DNA from: Flaviramulus multivorans
GTDB lineage: Bacteria; Bacteroidota; Bacteroidia; Flavobacteriales; Flavobacteriaceae
DNA: 64,000 nucleotides
Reading direction: 5' to 3'
NCBI RefSeq assembly: GCF_021728415.1
Contig: NZ_JAKKDV010000002.1
Location: 682,001-746,000, forward strand
Position numbers and translations under genes: made by a program. Shown in pieces: positions 17,544 through 26,154 of the stretch; position 1 is the stretch's first letter, and each line of letters opens with the position of its first letter. The notes beneath the pieces are model-generated. The model searched no databases and had not been told where the DNA came from. It worked only from the letters and a program-made list of their open reading frames with translations.

Positions 17544-18536
17544 TCACTCTATTCTTTTAAACTTAAACACCTTTTCGTTTTGCTTTACATGGAAAAATTT
17601 GCAGTTGGAGTAATGTATAAATTCAAATTCTAAATCGTAGTTAAACGAGTCATCTTCAACAGTAAACACATCATGAATATCAATATTTCCATAAGGTGAT
17701 ACTCGCCTAAAATGATACTCTACATCATGTCCGATTTTGTGCAATTCAAACCACGCACCAGCAGCAATTCCAGACAGCCATTGTGCTTTGTCATGCAACC
17801 CTTCAACAGGCTTAGGGTGTTGTGTACCAACTAAATTAACCTCGTGATCTTTCAGTTTATCTAAAAAACAACGTACATTTTCACTTTTTTGTGAGCCTTC
17901 AAACTTTGAAATAACACCAGTTTCTGACACTTCATACACATGGTTTTCAGTATCAGACAACAACACATTACCAACAGTACTGGGTGTAAACCATTTTGAT
18001 TTAATCAACTTCTTTTTAATCTTTAAATCAGTTACGGAAGCAATCAAACTATCGGTTACAAAACGTGCGCAATTACAAGCATCTTTTATAAAGGCTGCGT
18101 AACGTATAAAGTGTTTTTCTTGCATTTGGGTAATGTGAGTTCTGGCTTTTTTATAAACCACCGCGTTACATACTGATGCTATCAATTTACCATCACCATG
18201 TGTTAATTTGGGATGTGTTCCCAAAAACATTAAAATCTCTTCAAGGTTGATGATTTTATCGTTTTCAATATTGGCTTTTAATGGAAATCGTAATTCGTTG
18301 TCTGTATCAGCACCACGAACTCTCCCAGTTGGTTCCGGTGTAATGTAGCGTCCAAAATCATGATATTCTAGAATACCAGTTTCTTTATTTATTAAAACCA
18401 ACGCAGCATGTCCTGCGCGCAAATAATTCTTTTTACCAACACCAATAAATCTTAAAAATGGTGAAAACCATTCTTTAGAAACCATAACAATAGTATCTGG
18501 ATAAGCCAGCGTTAAAATAATACCTGTACTACTCAT
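17544..18536 (-). CDS. DUF6695-like protein, possible permuted papain-fold (NlpC/P60-like) enzyme
   Basis: The 330-residue product has no signal peptide. An early His motif (AGHAALVLINKETG, then EYHDFGRYITP) is followed about 120 residues later by a Cys motif (DACNCARFVTDSLI). His before Cys with this spacing and the HxxLxL strand resembles circularly permuted NlpC/P60 or LRAT enzymes; that fold assignment is my inference. A DUF6695-like name is from memory. The gene overlaps the stop of the NRDE gene by 8 bases, so the two form one transcription unit. Confidence 0.8.
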   Translation of the reverse strand: MSSTGIILTLAYPDTIVMVSKEWFSPFLRFIGVGKKNYLRAGHAALVLINKETGILEYHDFGRYITPEPTGRVRGADTDNELRFPLKANIENDKIINLEEILMFLGTHPKLTHGDGKLIASVCNAVVYKKARTHITQMQEKHFIRYAAFIKDACNCARFVTDSLIASVTDLKIKKKLIKSKWFTPSTVGNVLLSDTENHVYEVSETGVISKFEGSQKSENVRCFLDKLKDHEVNLVGTQHPKPVEGLHDKAQWLSGIAAGAWFELHKIGHDVEYHFRRVSPYGNIDIHDVFTVEDDSFNYDLEFEFIHYSNCKFFHVKQNEKVFKFKRIE

Positions 18537-19254
18537 TTATTGTTTGAGGAAGGTTGAATGTTTCAGTTGAAACAAGGTTATTTCGAAGATTTTCGTAGCA
18601 CATTTCAATGGCATCTTTTGTTTTTTCCACTTGGGTAATGCTTGTGGTTTTTACAAAACCCCGATTCATAATCACTCCATAATCATCATTTCCTTTCCCT
18701 GCAGTTTTATGAAAGCGTAAGATCGTATTGGCGCTTAGTTGATGCTCCTTTTTAAAATCTTTGAACCAGATTTGGCGTTCTTCTTTCATTGCTTTTGAAA
18801 ACAATGTGGTAGACGACCATAACTTTGGTTCTAAAGGCAATTGGTTAACATGTTTACATTGCCCGTCCCAAACGAGTTCAAATAATTTAAGATTGGCATT
18901 CCAATCCGTTATCACCATGGTAAAGGGTTCAATATCTTCAAAATCATAAGTATCAACCAAAATCGAGATATCATCAGCCACTAAAAAATCTTTAGCAACA
19001 ACACCCCTACTTTTCCTATAAATCGGTTTTCGTTCATGACGTTCAAAACCACCATTTAGCACACAAACAAGTCTATTTTTTTCACTTATACCAATCCAAG
19101 TTCCACCCGACAACTCATCTTTCGGAAAAAGTAATCTAGCACCATCAACATCATAAAATTCAGGAGGTAAAGAAATTCTATTAGGTGCTTCATCTCTATT
19201 TGAGGTCAAAATAAAATCGTTATTCCCTTTTGGAACAAAAGTTACTGTACACAT
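18529..19254 (-). CDS. NRDE (TANGO2-like) family protein
   Basis: I start it at the ATG at 19254, giving MCTVTFVPKG..., because the family begins MCxxxF with a conserved Cys2; an upstream in-frame ATG at 19284 adds ten unlikely residues. The product is 241 residues. Motifs: TSNRDEAPNR (the NRDE signature), GGTWIGISEKNRLVCVLNGG, and a C-terminal KTTSITQVE. The family has an Ntn-hydrolase-like fold; its eukaryotic member TANGO2 is linked to lipid and haem handling, but the bacterial role is unclear. It overlaps the following DUF6695-like gene by 8 bases. Confidence 0.9.
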   Translation of the reverse strand: MCTVTFVPKGNNDFILTSNRDEAPNRISLPPEFYDVDGARLLFPKDELSGGTWIGISEKNRLVCVLNGGFERHERKPIYRKSRGVVAKDFLVADDISILVDTYDFEDIEPFTMVITDWNANLKLFELVWDGQCKHVNQLPLEPKLWSSTTLFSKAMKEERQIWFKDFKKEHQLSANTILRFHKTAGKGNDDYGVIMNRGFVKTTSITQVEKTKDAIEMCYENLRNNLVSTETFNLPQTINE

Positions 19255-19355
19255 AGATTTTCTAGTCTTAAAACTAGGATGCAACTTACAAAAATTAAAT
19301 AAAATTTAACGTGCTTTTAAGTAATGTTCATCCTGATAAATCATTTAAAAATTCT

Positions 19356-19363
19356 TAAATTTG
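19356..19363 (+). promoter_or_regulatory. Predicted -7 box for pruA
   Basis: TAAATTTG matches TAnnTTTG exactly, 42 bases before the pruA ATG. No convincing -33 TTTG at the right distance. Confidence 0.4.
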
Positions 19364-19405
19364 CGACCTATTTACTGAAAATTCAATAATAAAAAACAAA
19401 AAATC

Positions 19406-21031
19406 ATGGGAAAAGGCTTTTTTAATGTACCAATTGCCGTAAACGAACCAGTAAAATCTTATGCTCCTGGAACACCAGAAAGAACCGCTGTGTTAGAAGC
19501 ATACAAAGCAATGTTTAATAGCACTATTGATGTGCCTTTATATATTAATGGAAAAGACGTTACAACTGGAAATACCAGAACCATGTCGCCACCACATGAT
19601 CATAAACATGTTGTTGGAACGTATCACTTAGCAGAAAAAAAACATGTTGAAGAAGCTATTGACACAGCTTTGGAAGCTAGAAAAAACTGGTCTCAAATGC
19701 CTTGGGAACAACGTGCTGGCATCTTTTTAAAAGCTGCTGAATTAATTGCTGGTCCGTACAGAGCTAAGATAAATGCTGCTACCATGATAGCGCAGTCTAA
19801 AACCATTCATCAAGCAGAGATTGACGCTGCGTGTGAATTGATAGATTTCTTGCGTTTTAATGTTCAGTTTATGACTGATATTTATATGGAACAACCAGAA
19901 AGCACAAGCGATGCTTGGAACCGTATTGAATACCGTCCGCTTGAAGGTTTCACTTATGCCGTAACCCCGTTTAACTTTACCGCTATAGCTGGAAATTTAC
20001 CAGCTTGTATGGCATTAATGGGGAATGTTGTAGTATGGAAACCAAGTGACAGTCAGGTGTATTCTGCTAAAGTAATTATGGATGTATTTAAGGAAGCTGG
20101 AGTTCCTGATGGCGTAATTAATGTTGTTTTTGGTGACCCTGTGATGATTACAGAAACCGTATTAGCAAGTCCTGATTTTTCAGGTTTACACTTTACAGGT
20201 TCTACTCATATTTTTAAAGAACTTTGGAAACAAATTGGAAATAATATTCATAAGTATAAAACCTATCCAAGAATTGTAGGTGAAACTGGGGGAAAAGATT
20301 TTATCGTTGCTCATAAATCAGCAAATGCAAAACAAGTATCAACTGCTATTGTTCGTGGTGCTTTTGAATTTCAAGGACAAAAATGTAGTGCCGCATCTAG
20401 GGCTTACATTCCTAAAAGTTTGTGGGCAGATGTAAAAAAATATGTTGTTGAAGACGTAAAGTCCTTTAAAATGGGATCACCTGAGGATATGAGCAATTTT
20501 ATAACGGCGGTAATTCATGAAGGTTCGTTTGATAAGTTGGCTAAATATATAGACCAAGCGAAAGCCGATAAAGACGCAGATATTATTGTTGGTGGCGGAT
20601 ATGATAAAAGTAAAGGCTATTTTATTGAGCCTACTGTTATTGTGGCAAAAGACCCAAAATACACGACTATGTGTACGGAGTTATTTGGACCTGTAATTAC
20701 TATTTACGTTTATGAAGATGACGCTTATACAGAAACTTTAAAACTGGTTGATGAAACGAGCGAATATGCTTTAACGGGTGCTATTCTTTCAGCAGACAGA
20801 TATGCTATTATACAAGCTACTGAGGCTTTACAAAATGCGGCTGGAAACTTCTATATTAATGATAAGCCAACTGGTGCTGTTGTGGGTCAACAACCATTTG
20901 GAGGTGCCAGAGCATCAGGGACTAACGACAAAGCTGGTAGTGCACAAAACTTATTGCGATGGGTATCTCCAAGAATGATAAAAGAGACTTTCGTAACTCC
21001 AACTGATTATCGTTATCCGTTTTTAGGTTAA
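19406..21031 (+). CDS. pruA: L-glutamate gamma-semialdehyde (1-pyrroline-5-carboxylate) dehydrogenase
   Basis: The 541-residue product is the single-domain form. It oxidises glutamate semialdehyde to glutamate with NAD+ in proline degradation. Catalytic residues: Glu293 in VGETGGKDF and the nucleophile Cys327 in GQKCSAASR. The family-specific stretches AVTPFNFTAIAGNLP, FTGSTHIFKELWKQIG and QQPFGGARASGTNDKAGS are present. It is monocistronic, with its own terminator. Confidence 0.96.
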   Translation: MGKGFFNVPIAVNEPVKSYAPGTPERTAVLEAYKAMFNSTIDVPLYINGKDVTTGNTRTMSPPHDHKHVVGTYHLAEKKHVEEAIDTALEARKNWSQMPWEQRAGIFLKAAELIAGPYRAKINAATMIAQSKTIHQAEIDAACELIDFLRFNVQFMTDIYMEQPESTSDAWNRIEYRPLEGFTYAVTPFNFTAIAGNLPACMALMGNVVVWKPSDSQVYSAKVIMDVFKEAGVPDGVINVVFGDPVMITETVLASPDFSGLHFTGSTHIFKELWKQIGNNIHKYKTYPRIVGETGGKDFIVAHKSANAKQVSTAIVRGAFEFQGQKCSAASRAYIPKSLWADVKKYVVEDVKSFKMGSPEDMSNFITAVIHEGSFDKLAKYIDQAKADKDADIIVGGGYDKSKGYFIEPTVIVAKDPKYTTMCTELFGPVITIYVYEDDAYTETLKLVDETSEYALTGAILSADRYAIIQATEALQNAAGNFYINDKPTGAVVGQQPFGGARASGTNDKAGSAQNLLRWVSPRMIKETFVTPTDYRYPFLG

Positions 21032-21053
21032 GAGTTTTTAAATTATATATTTT

Positions 21054-21086
21054 AAAAAGCTATTTCAAATAAGAAATAGCTTTTTT
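21054..21086 (+). terminator. Rho-independent terminator after pruA
   Basis: AAAAAGCTATTTC, loop AAATAA, GAAATAGCTTTTTT. It has a perfect stem and a T tract, and can also serve the convergent minus-strand gene that ends at 21112. Confidence 0.88.
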
Positions 21087-21111
21087 GTTTTTGGTATTTA
21101 CTAGAAGTAAG

Positions 21112-21615
21112 CTAAACTTCATCATCTCGATGTCCTTTAATATCATCAATACTATCTTTCCGAGATTGGTTTTTATTCTTTTTAATGTCCAGATATAAAT
21201 ACCTCTGTTCAATAATTAAACACAATCCAATTAATAAAAAAATGAGACAAAAAGCGTAAATAACTAAAGTTGCATTAGATATAGCTTCTTCATTAATTTT
21301 GTAAAAAGAATAACCCGTACTAATTGAGAAATAAATTAATAACAGTGAAAAAATAACATTTGATACCCAAATCGGTAAATCTATTGAATGTTGTTTTTCT
21401 TGCTCCTTGTTATAAAATTTCAAAGTCTTAAAATGATAAATAATGCTTAAAACTCCAGCAAAGCAATACGTAAGACTTACGTAAAACGCATAACTTAAGG
21501 TTGAATTCCTAATAGAAAGCGAAGTGTAAAGTCCTAAAATCATCAAACCTGTTATTACAATACTAGAAACTGAAAGCACTATTTTAAAAACCTTCTTTAA
21601 CTTCCTGTGTTTCAT
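21112..21615 (-). CDS. Hypothetical integral membrane protein, four predicted helices
   Basis: The 167-residue product has a basic N-terminus (MKHRKLKKVFK) and four hydrophobic segments at roughly 10-30, 40-60, 83-103 and 115-137. The tail is hydrophilic and charged (LDIKKNKNQSRKDSIDDIKGH). No family recognised. The start overlaps the lipB stop by 4 bases (ATGA type), so it is translationally coupled to lipB. Confidence 0.8.
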   Translation of the reverse strand: MKHRKLKKVFKIVLSVSSIVITGLMILGLYTSLSIRNSTLSYAFYVSLTYCFAGVLSIIYHFKTLKFYNKEQEKQHSIDLPIWVSNVIFSLLLIYFSISTGYSFYKINEEAISNATLVIYAFCLIFLLIGLCLIIEQRYLYLDIKKNKNQSRKDSIDDIKGHRDDEV

Positions 21616-22310
21616 GCAAATTTAGCATCAAATAGGTTAGAAAAATGCTTTAATAGTTTTTCTTTCACTTCGTTCTCATTAACCTCTTTTTTAGCCAACT
21701 CGACATTTAATGATGTTACGGCTTTACCACGAATACCACAGGGTATAATATTATCAAAATACCCCAAATTAGCATTCACATTAAGGGCAAAACCATGCAT
21801 GGTTACCCAACGACTTGCACGAACACCCATTGCACAAATTTTTCGTGCAAACGGTGTACCAACATCCAACCAGACACCTGTTTCGCCCGGGCTTCTTGCC
21901 GCTTTTAAACCATATTCTGCTAAAGTGAGAATAATCATTTCTTCCAATAAGCGTAAATACTTATGAATGTCAGTAAAAAAATTTTCTAAATCTAAAATAG
22001 GATAGCCCACAATTTGTCCAGGACCATGATAGGTAATATCACCTCCACGATTTATCTTATAAAAGGTTGCACCTTTTTCGGTAAGTTGTTGCTCGTTTAA
22101 AAGTAGGTTCGATACATCGCCACTTTTACCCAAAGTATATACATGAGGATGCTCGACAAACAAAAAATAATTATGGGTTTTTAATCCAGCCTCTTCACGT
22201 CTATTTTTAATTTTAGTATCTACAATGCCTTTAAACAATTGTTCTTGGTAATCCCAAGTTTGTTTATAGTCTTTATAACCTAAATCTTGTATTTCAATGT
22301 TTTTATTCAT
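21612..22310 (-). CDS. lipB: Octanoyltransferase (lipoyl(octanoyl) transferase)
   Basis: The product has 232 residues from the ATG at 22310; a TTG two codons earlier is possible but less likely. LipB transfers octanoyl from ACP to lipoyl domains. Motifs: VYTLGKSGDVSNLL, RGGDITYHGPGQIVGYPILDL, RKICAMGVRASRWVTMHGFALN with the catalytic Lys, and FDNIIPCGIRGKAVTSL with the catalytic Cys. It overlaps the end of the upstream lipoprotein gene by 8 bases. Confidence 0.96.
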   Translation of the reverse strand: MNKNIEIQDLGYKDYKQTWDYQEQLFKGIVDTKIKNRREEAGLKTHNYFLFVEHPHVYTLGKSGDVSNLLLNEQQLTEKGATFYKINRGGDITYHGPGQIVGYPILDLENFFTDIHKYLRLLEEMIILTLAEYGLKAARSPGETGVWLDVGTPFARKICAMGVRASRWVTMHGFALNVNANLGYFDNIIPCGIRGKAVTSLNVELAKKEVNENEVKEKLLKHFSNLFDAKFA

Positions 22311-23091
22311 TGACAAATTTTACGTCGAAATCCAAAATTTTTGGTTTTTTAATAAAATCTAACCACCTTACTTTATACGTTATTGTTTTCTTATCGCCCG
22401 AAAGCTCTGCTCCTTCAACGGAAAACGATTTTATCTTCTTTGGGAATGTATATTCTACAATATAATAAGCACTATTAAAATATTCGATAAACTCGTTGTC
22501 TGATTCTTCAAATGTGATTTCTTCTTCAGCGTCACTTACTGAGGTTTTTCTTGAAAAACTAGAATCAGTAAAAACATACTCTACATCGTTTTTTTCATCA
22601 AGCATAAACTTACCAAGTGGAGAGCCCGTTTTCATAGCACTTACTTGATCATTTTGTGCATTCAAACTTTTTGCTTTTTCAATTTTCTCCTGAATTCCTT
22701 TTAAATCACTAATTGATTTAAAATTAAGCCCAATACCAAAATCAAAAACACCTGTGCCTTCATCCATTTTCATTTTCATATACATATCCTTTACTGCCTC
22801 TAATGCAAGACGTTTATCTTCTGGAAGTGCAGCAACACTATCCTTAAAAGTTTCCATGATTTCACTAAAAACCATCATAGTATCAATTACCTTACTCTTT
22901 TTTTCTTCTGTAGAGTCAGTTGAATCTTCACCACCCATTGCTACTTTCATTTGTTCCATTGCACTTGCCATATCATAAGTCAACAAAAAATTACCGGAAC
23001 CGTCTTCATTAAATACAATACTTTCTTTTACGGTACAACTTGTTAAGCTTAATACAAATAGTACCAAAATCCGTAACAGAATTTTGTTCAT
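22303..23091 (-). CDS. Putative lipoprotein, unknown function
   Basis: The 262-residue product has a signal ending LSLTSCTVKES, with lipidation at about Cys19. The mature protein begins SIVFNEDGSGNFLLTYDMAS, a pattern seen in small beta-sheet lipoproteins of Bacteroidota. It has a Ser/Thr/Glu-rich loop (GGEDSTDSTEEKKSK), long helical parts, and ends in a strand-rich part. No named family recognised. It is the first gene of a unit with lipB and the membrane protein. Confidence 0.8.
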   Translation of the reverse strand: MNKILLRILVLFVLSLTSCTVKESIVFNEDGSGNFLLTYDMASAMEQMKVAMGGEDSTDSTEEKKSKVIDTMMVFSEIMETFKDSVAALPEDKRLALEAVKDMYMKMKMDEGTGVFDFGIGLNFKSISDLKGIQEKIEKAKSLNAQNDQVSAMKTGSPLGKFMLDEKNDVEYVFTDSSFSRKTSVSDAEEEITFEESDNEFIEYFNSAYYIVEYTFPKKIKSFSVEGAELSGDKKTITYKVRWLDFIKKPKILDFDVKFVNE

Positions 23092-23170
23092 TTTTTTTAA
23101 TTTAATATTACAGGGTAAAGATACGTTTTATGATAAAAAAATCCTGATAACTTTTAATGTTTTAGTGAAA

Positions 23171-23329
23171 TTAGTTCTTAGGGTTATTCAGTATTACTAA
23201 GGCTGCGATAACACCAGGAACCCAGCCACATAGCCATAATAAGAAAACAATAAAAATGGAGCCGCAACCTTTATCGATAACAGCTAAAGGCGGGCAAATG
23301 ATGGATAATAGAACTCTCCAGAAACTCAT
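23171..23329 (-). CDS. Pmp3/YqaE family small membrane protein
   Basis: This is a 52-residue gene that size filters miss. The translation from the ATG at 23329 begins MSFWRVLLSIICPPLAVIDK. Two hydrophobic helices follow around a Gly-Cys turn (GCGSIFIVFLLWLCGWVPG), with an NNPKN end. This is the complete UPF0057/Pmp3 pattern (CPPLAV, then GWVPGVIAALVI). Relatives are stress-induced plasma-membrane proteolipids. It is a separate unit between the lipB cluster and lysS. Confidence 0.88.
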   Translation of the reverse strand: MSFWRVLLSIICPPLAVIDKGCGSIFIVFLLWLCGWVPGVIAALVILNNPKN

Positions 23330-23416
23330 GTTTTGATTTTTTAATTGATGATTTACATATTTGACGTAAAAGCAGGTTGTTTGTTACACACCTACTGCGC
23401 TAAGCGCAGGCTTTTT

Positions 23417-23500
23417 GCGTTAGCGATTGAAGCAAACTACCATGTAGTGCGTAAAGCGCGACCTGATTCCTGAACTTGTTTCAGGACAAAGGTTACGCCC
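23417..23500 (-). repeat. Dispersed intergenic repeat, copy C (inverted, diverged)
   Basis: Read on the minus strand it starts GGGCGTAACC, then has the TCCTGAA/TTCAGGA palindrome (23468-23486). A GGTCGCGCTTTACGCACTAC module follows, then TTGCTTCAATCGCTAACGC. The order of modules is the same as in copies at 16438 and 28298. A short heptad tandem (CGTAAAT repeated) follows at about 23522-23538. Confidence 0.65.
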
Positions 23501-23544
23501 AAAAAAATCATAAATCTAAAATCGTAAATCGTAAATCAAATGTT

Positions 23545-23552
23545 TATCTTTG
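23545..23552 (+). promoter_or_regulatory. Predicted -7 box for lysS
   Basis: TATCTTTG matches TAnnTTTG exactly, 30 bases before the lysS ATG. The -33 region is not distinct. Confidence 0.5.
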
Positions 23553-23582
23553 TGCCTTTAAAATTTACACAGTATTTAGACT

Positions 23583-25277
23583 ATGTCGCAATTATCAGAA
23601 CAAGAACTTGTTAGAAGAGAGAAGTTAGCAAAATTACGGGAGTTAGGAATTAATCCGTATCCCGCAGATTTATACCCAGTTAAAGACACATCAAAATCTA
23701 TAAAGAATGACTTTAAAGAGGATAAAAAGGTGATTATAGCTGGTCGTTTAATGTCGCGACGCATACAAGGGAATGCTAGTTTTGCAGAATTACAAGATGC
23801 CGATGGACGCATACAAGTGTATTTTAATAGAGATGAAATTTGCAGTGGAGAAGATAAAAGTAAATACAACGATGTTTATAAAAAATTACTGGATATAGGT
23901 GATTTTATTGGTATAGAAGGGCATTTGTTTACAACGAAAGTTGGTGAAAAAACCGTAATGGTAAAAGATTTTACCCTATTAAGTAAAGCTTTAAGACCGC
24001 TGCCTTTACCAAAACTAGATGCTGAAGGTAATATACATGATAAGTTTGACGACCCCGAAGCGCGCTATCGCCAACGATATGCTGATTTAGTTGTCAACCC
24101 ACACGTTAAAGAAGTGTTTGTAAAGCGTACCAAATTATTTAACGCCATGCGCCAGTTTTTTAATGATGCTGGTTATTTTGAGGTTGAAACACCTGTTTTA
24201 CAGCCTATTCCTGGTGGTGCCGCAGCGCGTCCTTTTGTAACGCACCACAATGCTTTGGATATTCCGTTATACATGAGAATTGCAAACGAATTGTATTTAA
24301 AGCGACTAATTGTTGGTGGTTTTGATGGGGTTTATGAGTTTTCAAAAAACTTCCGTAACGAAGGTATGGATAGAACCCATAACCCTGAGTTTACAGCTAT
24401 GGAAATTTATGTGGCTTACAAAGATTACAACTGGATGATGGATTTTTGCGAGCGTTTACTTGAGCACTGTGCTATAGCCGTTAATGGAAGTACTAAAGCA
24501 ACATTTGGTAAACACGAGATAGATTTTAAAGCGCCTTATGCCAGAGTAACTATGGCAGATTCAATAAAACAATTTACTGGATTTGATATCACAGGAAAAA
24601 CCGAAGAGGAGATTAGAGCTGCTGCCAAAGGTATGGGTATTGAAGTTGATGATACTATGGGCAAAGGCAAGCTTATTGATGAGATTTTTGGTGAAAAATG
24701 CGAAGGGAACTACATACAACCTACATTTATTACGGACTATCCAAAAGAGATGAGCCCTTTGTGTAAAGAGCATCGAACGAATCCTGAATTAACAGAGCGT
24801 TTTGAGTTGATGGTTTGTGGTAAAGAAATAGCTAATGCATATTCTGAGTTAAACGACCCAATAGACCAACGTGCTCGTTTTGAACATCAATTAAAACTGG
24901 CTGCTAAAGGCGATGATGAAGCTACTGGAACTATTGACTACGATTTTTTACGTGCTTTAGAATATGGTATGCCGCCAACATCTGGAATGGGTATAGGCAT
25001 GGACCGGTTGATTATGTTTTTAACCAACAACCAATCTATACAAGAGGTATTGTTCTTTCCGCAAATGCGTCCAGAAAAGAAACCTTTAGCCATTAGTGAT
25101 GATGCCAAAGCAGTTTTAGAAATTCTTAAAAAAGCAGAAAAATTAACGTTGAATGATTTAAAAGCGCAATCTGGTTTATCTAATAAAAAGTGGGACAAAA
25201 CCATCAAGGAATTAACAAAAAATAATTTGGCCAAAGTTGAAAAAACGGATGATGGTTTATTTGTTGAAGTGGTATAA
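23583..25277 (+). CDS. lysS: Lysine--tRNA ligase, class II
   Basis: The product has 564 residues. The N-terminal OB-fold anticodon domain (GRLMSRRIQGNASFAELQDADGRIQVY) is followed by the class II catalytic core. Motif 2 reads FRNEGMDRTHNPEFT and motif 3 GMGIGMDRLIM. The last about 65 residues (after LFFPQMRPE) are a Lys-rich extension absent from the 505-residue E. coli enzyme; it looks like a small winged-helix-type tail (LNDLKAQSGLSNKKWDKTIK). From memory such tails are common in Bacteroidota. Confidence 0.97.
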   Translation: MSQLSEQELVRREKLAKLRELGINPYPADLYPVKDTSKSIKNDFKEDKKVIIAGRLMSRRIQGNASFAELQDADGRIQVYFNRDEICSGEDKSKYNDVYKKLLDIGDFIGIEGHLFTTKVGEKTVMVKDFTLLSKALRPLPLPKLDAEGNIHDKFDDPEARYRQRYADLVVNPHVKEVFVKRTKLFNAMRQFFNDAGYFEVETPVLQPIPGGAAARPFVTHHNALDIPLYMRIANELYLKRLIVGGFDGVYEFSKNFRNEGMDRTHNPEFTAMEIYVAYKDYNWMMDFCERLLEHCAIAVNGSTKATFGKHEIDFKAPYARVTMADSIKQFTGFDITGKTEEEIRAAAKGMGIEVDDTMGKGKLIDEIFGEKCEGNYIQPTFITDYPKEMSPLCKEHRTNPELTERFELMVCGKEIANAYSELNDPIDQRARFEHQLKLAAKGDDEATGTIDYDFLRALEYGMPPTSGMGIGMDRLIMFLTNNQSIQEVLFFPQMRPEKKPLAISDDAKAVLEILKKAEKLTLNDLKAQSGLSNKKWDKTIKELTKNNLAKVEKTDDGLFVEVV

Positions 25278-25299
25278 AAAGATTATAGTATTAATTTAT

Positions 25300-25331
25300 A
25301 AAAGGAATTGCATAAGGCAGTTCCTTTTTTT
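25300..25331 (+). terminator. Rho-independent terminator after lysS
   Basis: AAAAGGAATTGC, loop ATAAG, GCAGTTCCTTTTTTT, with one G-T wobble in the stem. It lies between the convergent lysS and hydrolase genes and overlaps the hydrolase stop codon at its edge. Confidence 0.8.
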
Positions 25332-26154
25332 AGTTTAAAATGTTATCAATTTCATCATGATAAGTTTCATAACTAATCAAATTATTATGACCACCGCCTT
25401 CAATAATTATAAAATTTGTTGAAGATTTTGGTGATACTTCAAATAGTTTTTTTGCAGAATCATAAGGTACAATCTGGTCGTTTGTACCATGAAGCATGGT
25501 TATTGGGCAACTTACTTTACCAATAAATTGATAAGTTGGAAATTTATATTTCAATAATAATTTTACAGGAACAATAGGGAATCTAGATTTTCCAACATTC
25601 ACCATACTATAATAAGGCGTTTCTAAAACGAGTTGTTTGGGCTTGTTTTTTGATGCTAAATAAGTAGCCATACAAGTGCCTAAAGAACGTCCATAAAGCG
25701 TAATATCCTTTTCATTATAGTTTTGTAACAAATAGCTGTAAAAAAGATCTGCATCTGAATAAAACACAGCTTCACTCAATGCGCCTGTACTTTTTCCGTA
25801 GGTTCGATAATCCATAATCAGTACATCATATTGTTTTTCAACAAAATATTCAGCAATGGTTCCCCAACGAGATAAATTACCGGCGTTTCCATGAAAGTAT
25901 AGAATAACACCTTTGGGGTTTTCACTTTTAAAATGAAGCGCATTTAGTTTGGCTCCATCTTCTGCCTTTAAATTAATTTCTTCAAAATTCTGCTTAAAGT
26001 TAAAGGCGTAATCTTGTTCTAAAACCGTAGGTAAAAACAATATTTTTTCCTGTAAAAAGTATAGCGATGCAGTAATCATAAGACAAATACTTAATAAAAT
26101 TAAAACTAATTTTTTAAGCGTTGGTTTTAGTAGGTTTAGAGGTGTGTTTGACAT
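25330..26154 (-). CDS. Alpha/beta hydrolase, membrane-anchored (second of a tandem pair)
   Basis: The 274-residue product has one N-terminal membrane helix (about 15-33). The alpha/beta hydrolase fold follows: oxyanion segment GVILYFHGNAGNLSRW, nucleophile elbow LYGRSLGTCMA, Asp in MLHGTNDQIVPYDSAKKL and His in EGGGHNNLI. The closest familiar relatives are the YqkD/BAAT-type serine hydrolases. The substrate cannot be told. It overlaps the upstream paralogue by 41 bases, so the two are coupled. Confidence 0.9.
   Translation of the reverse strand: MSNTPLNLLKPTLKKLVLILLSICLMITASLYFLQEKILFLPTVLEQDYAFNFKQNFEEINLKAEDGAKLNALHFKSENPKGVILYFHGNAGNLSRWGTIAEYFVEKQYDVLIMDYRTYGKSTGALSEAVFYSDADLFYSYLLQNYNEKDITLYGRSLGTCMATYLASKNKPKQLVLETPYYSMVNVGKSRFPIVPVKLLLKYKFPTYQFIGKVSCPITMLHGTNDQIVPYDSAKKLFEVSPKSSTNFIIIEGGGHNNLISYETYHDEIDNILN

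Noticed and set aside
22901-22930. Ser/Thr/Glu-rich loop of the 262-residue lipoprotein as a repeat tract
   Set aside because: The DNA shows no repeat unit; it is ordinary linker composition.
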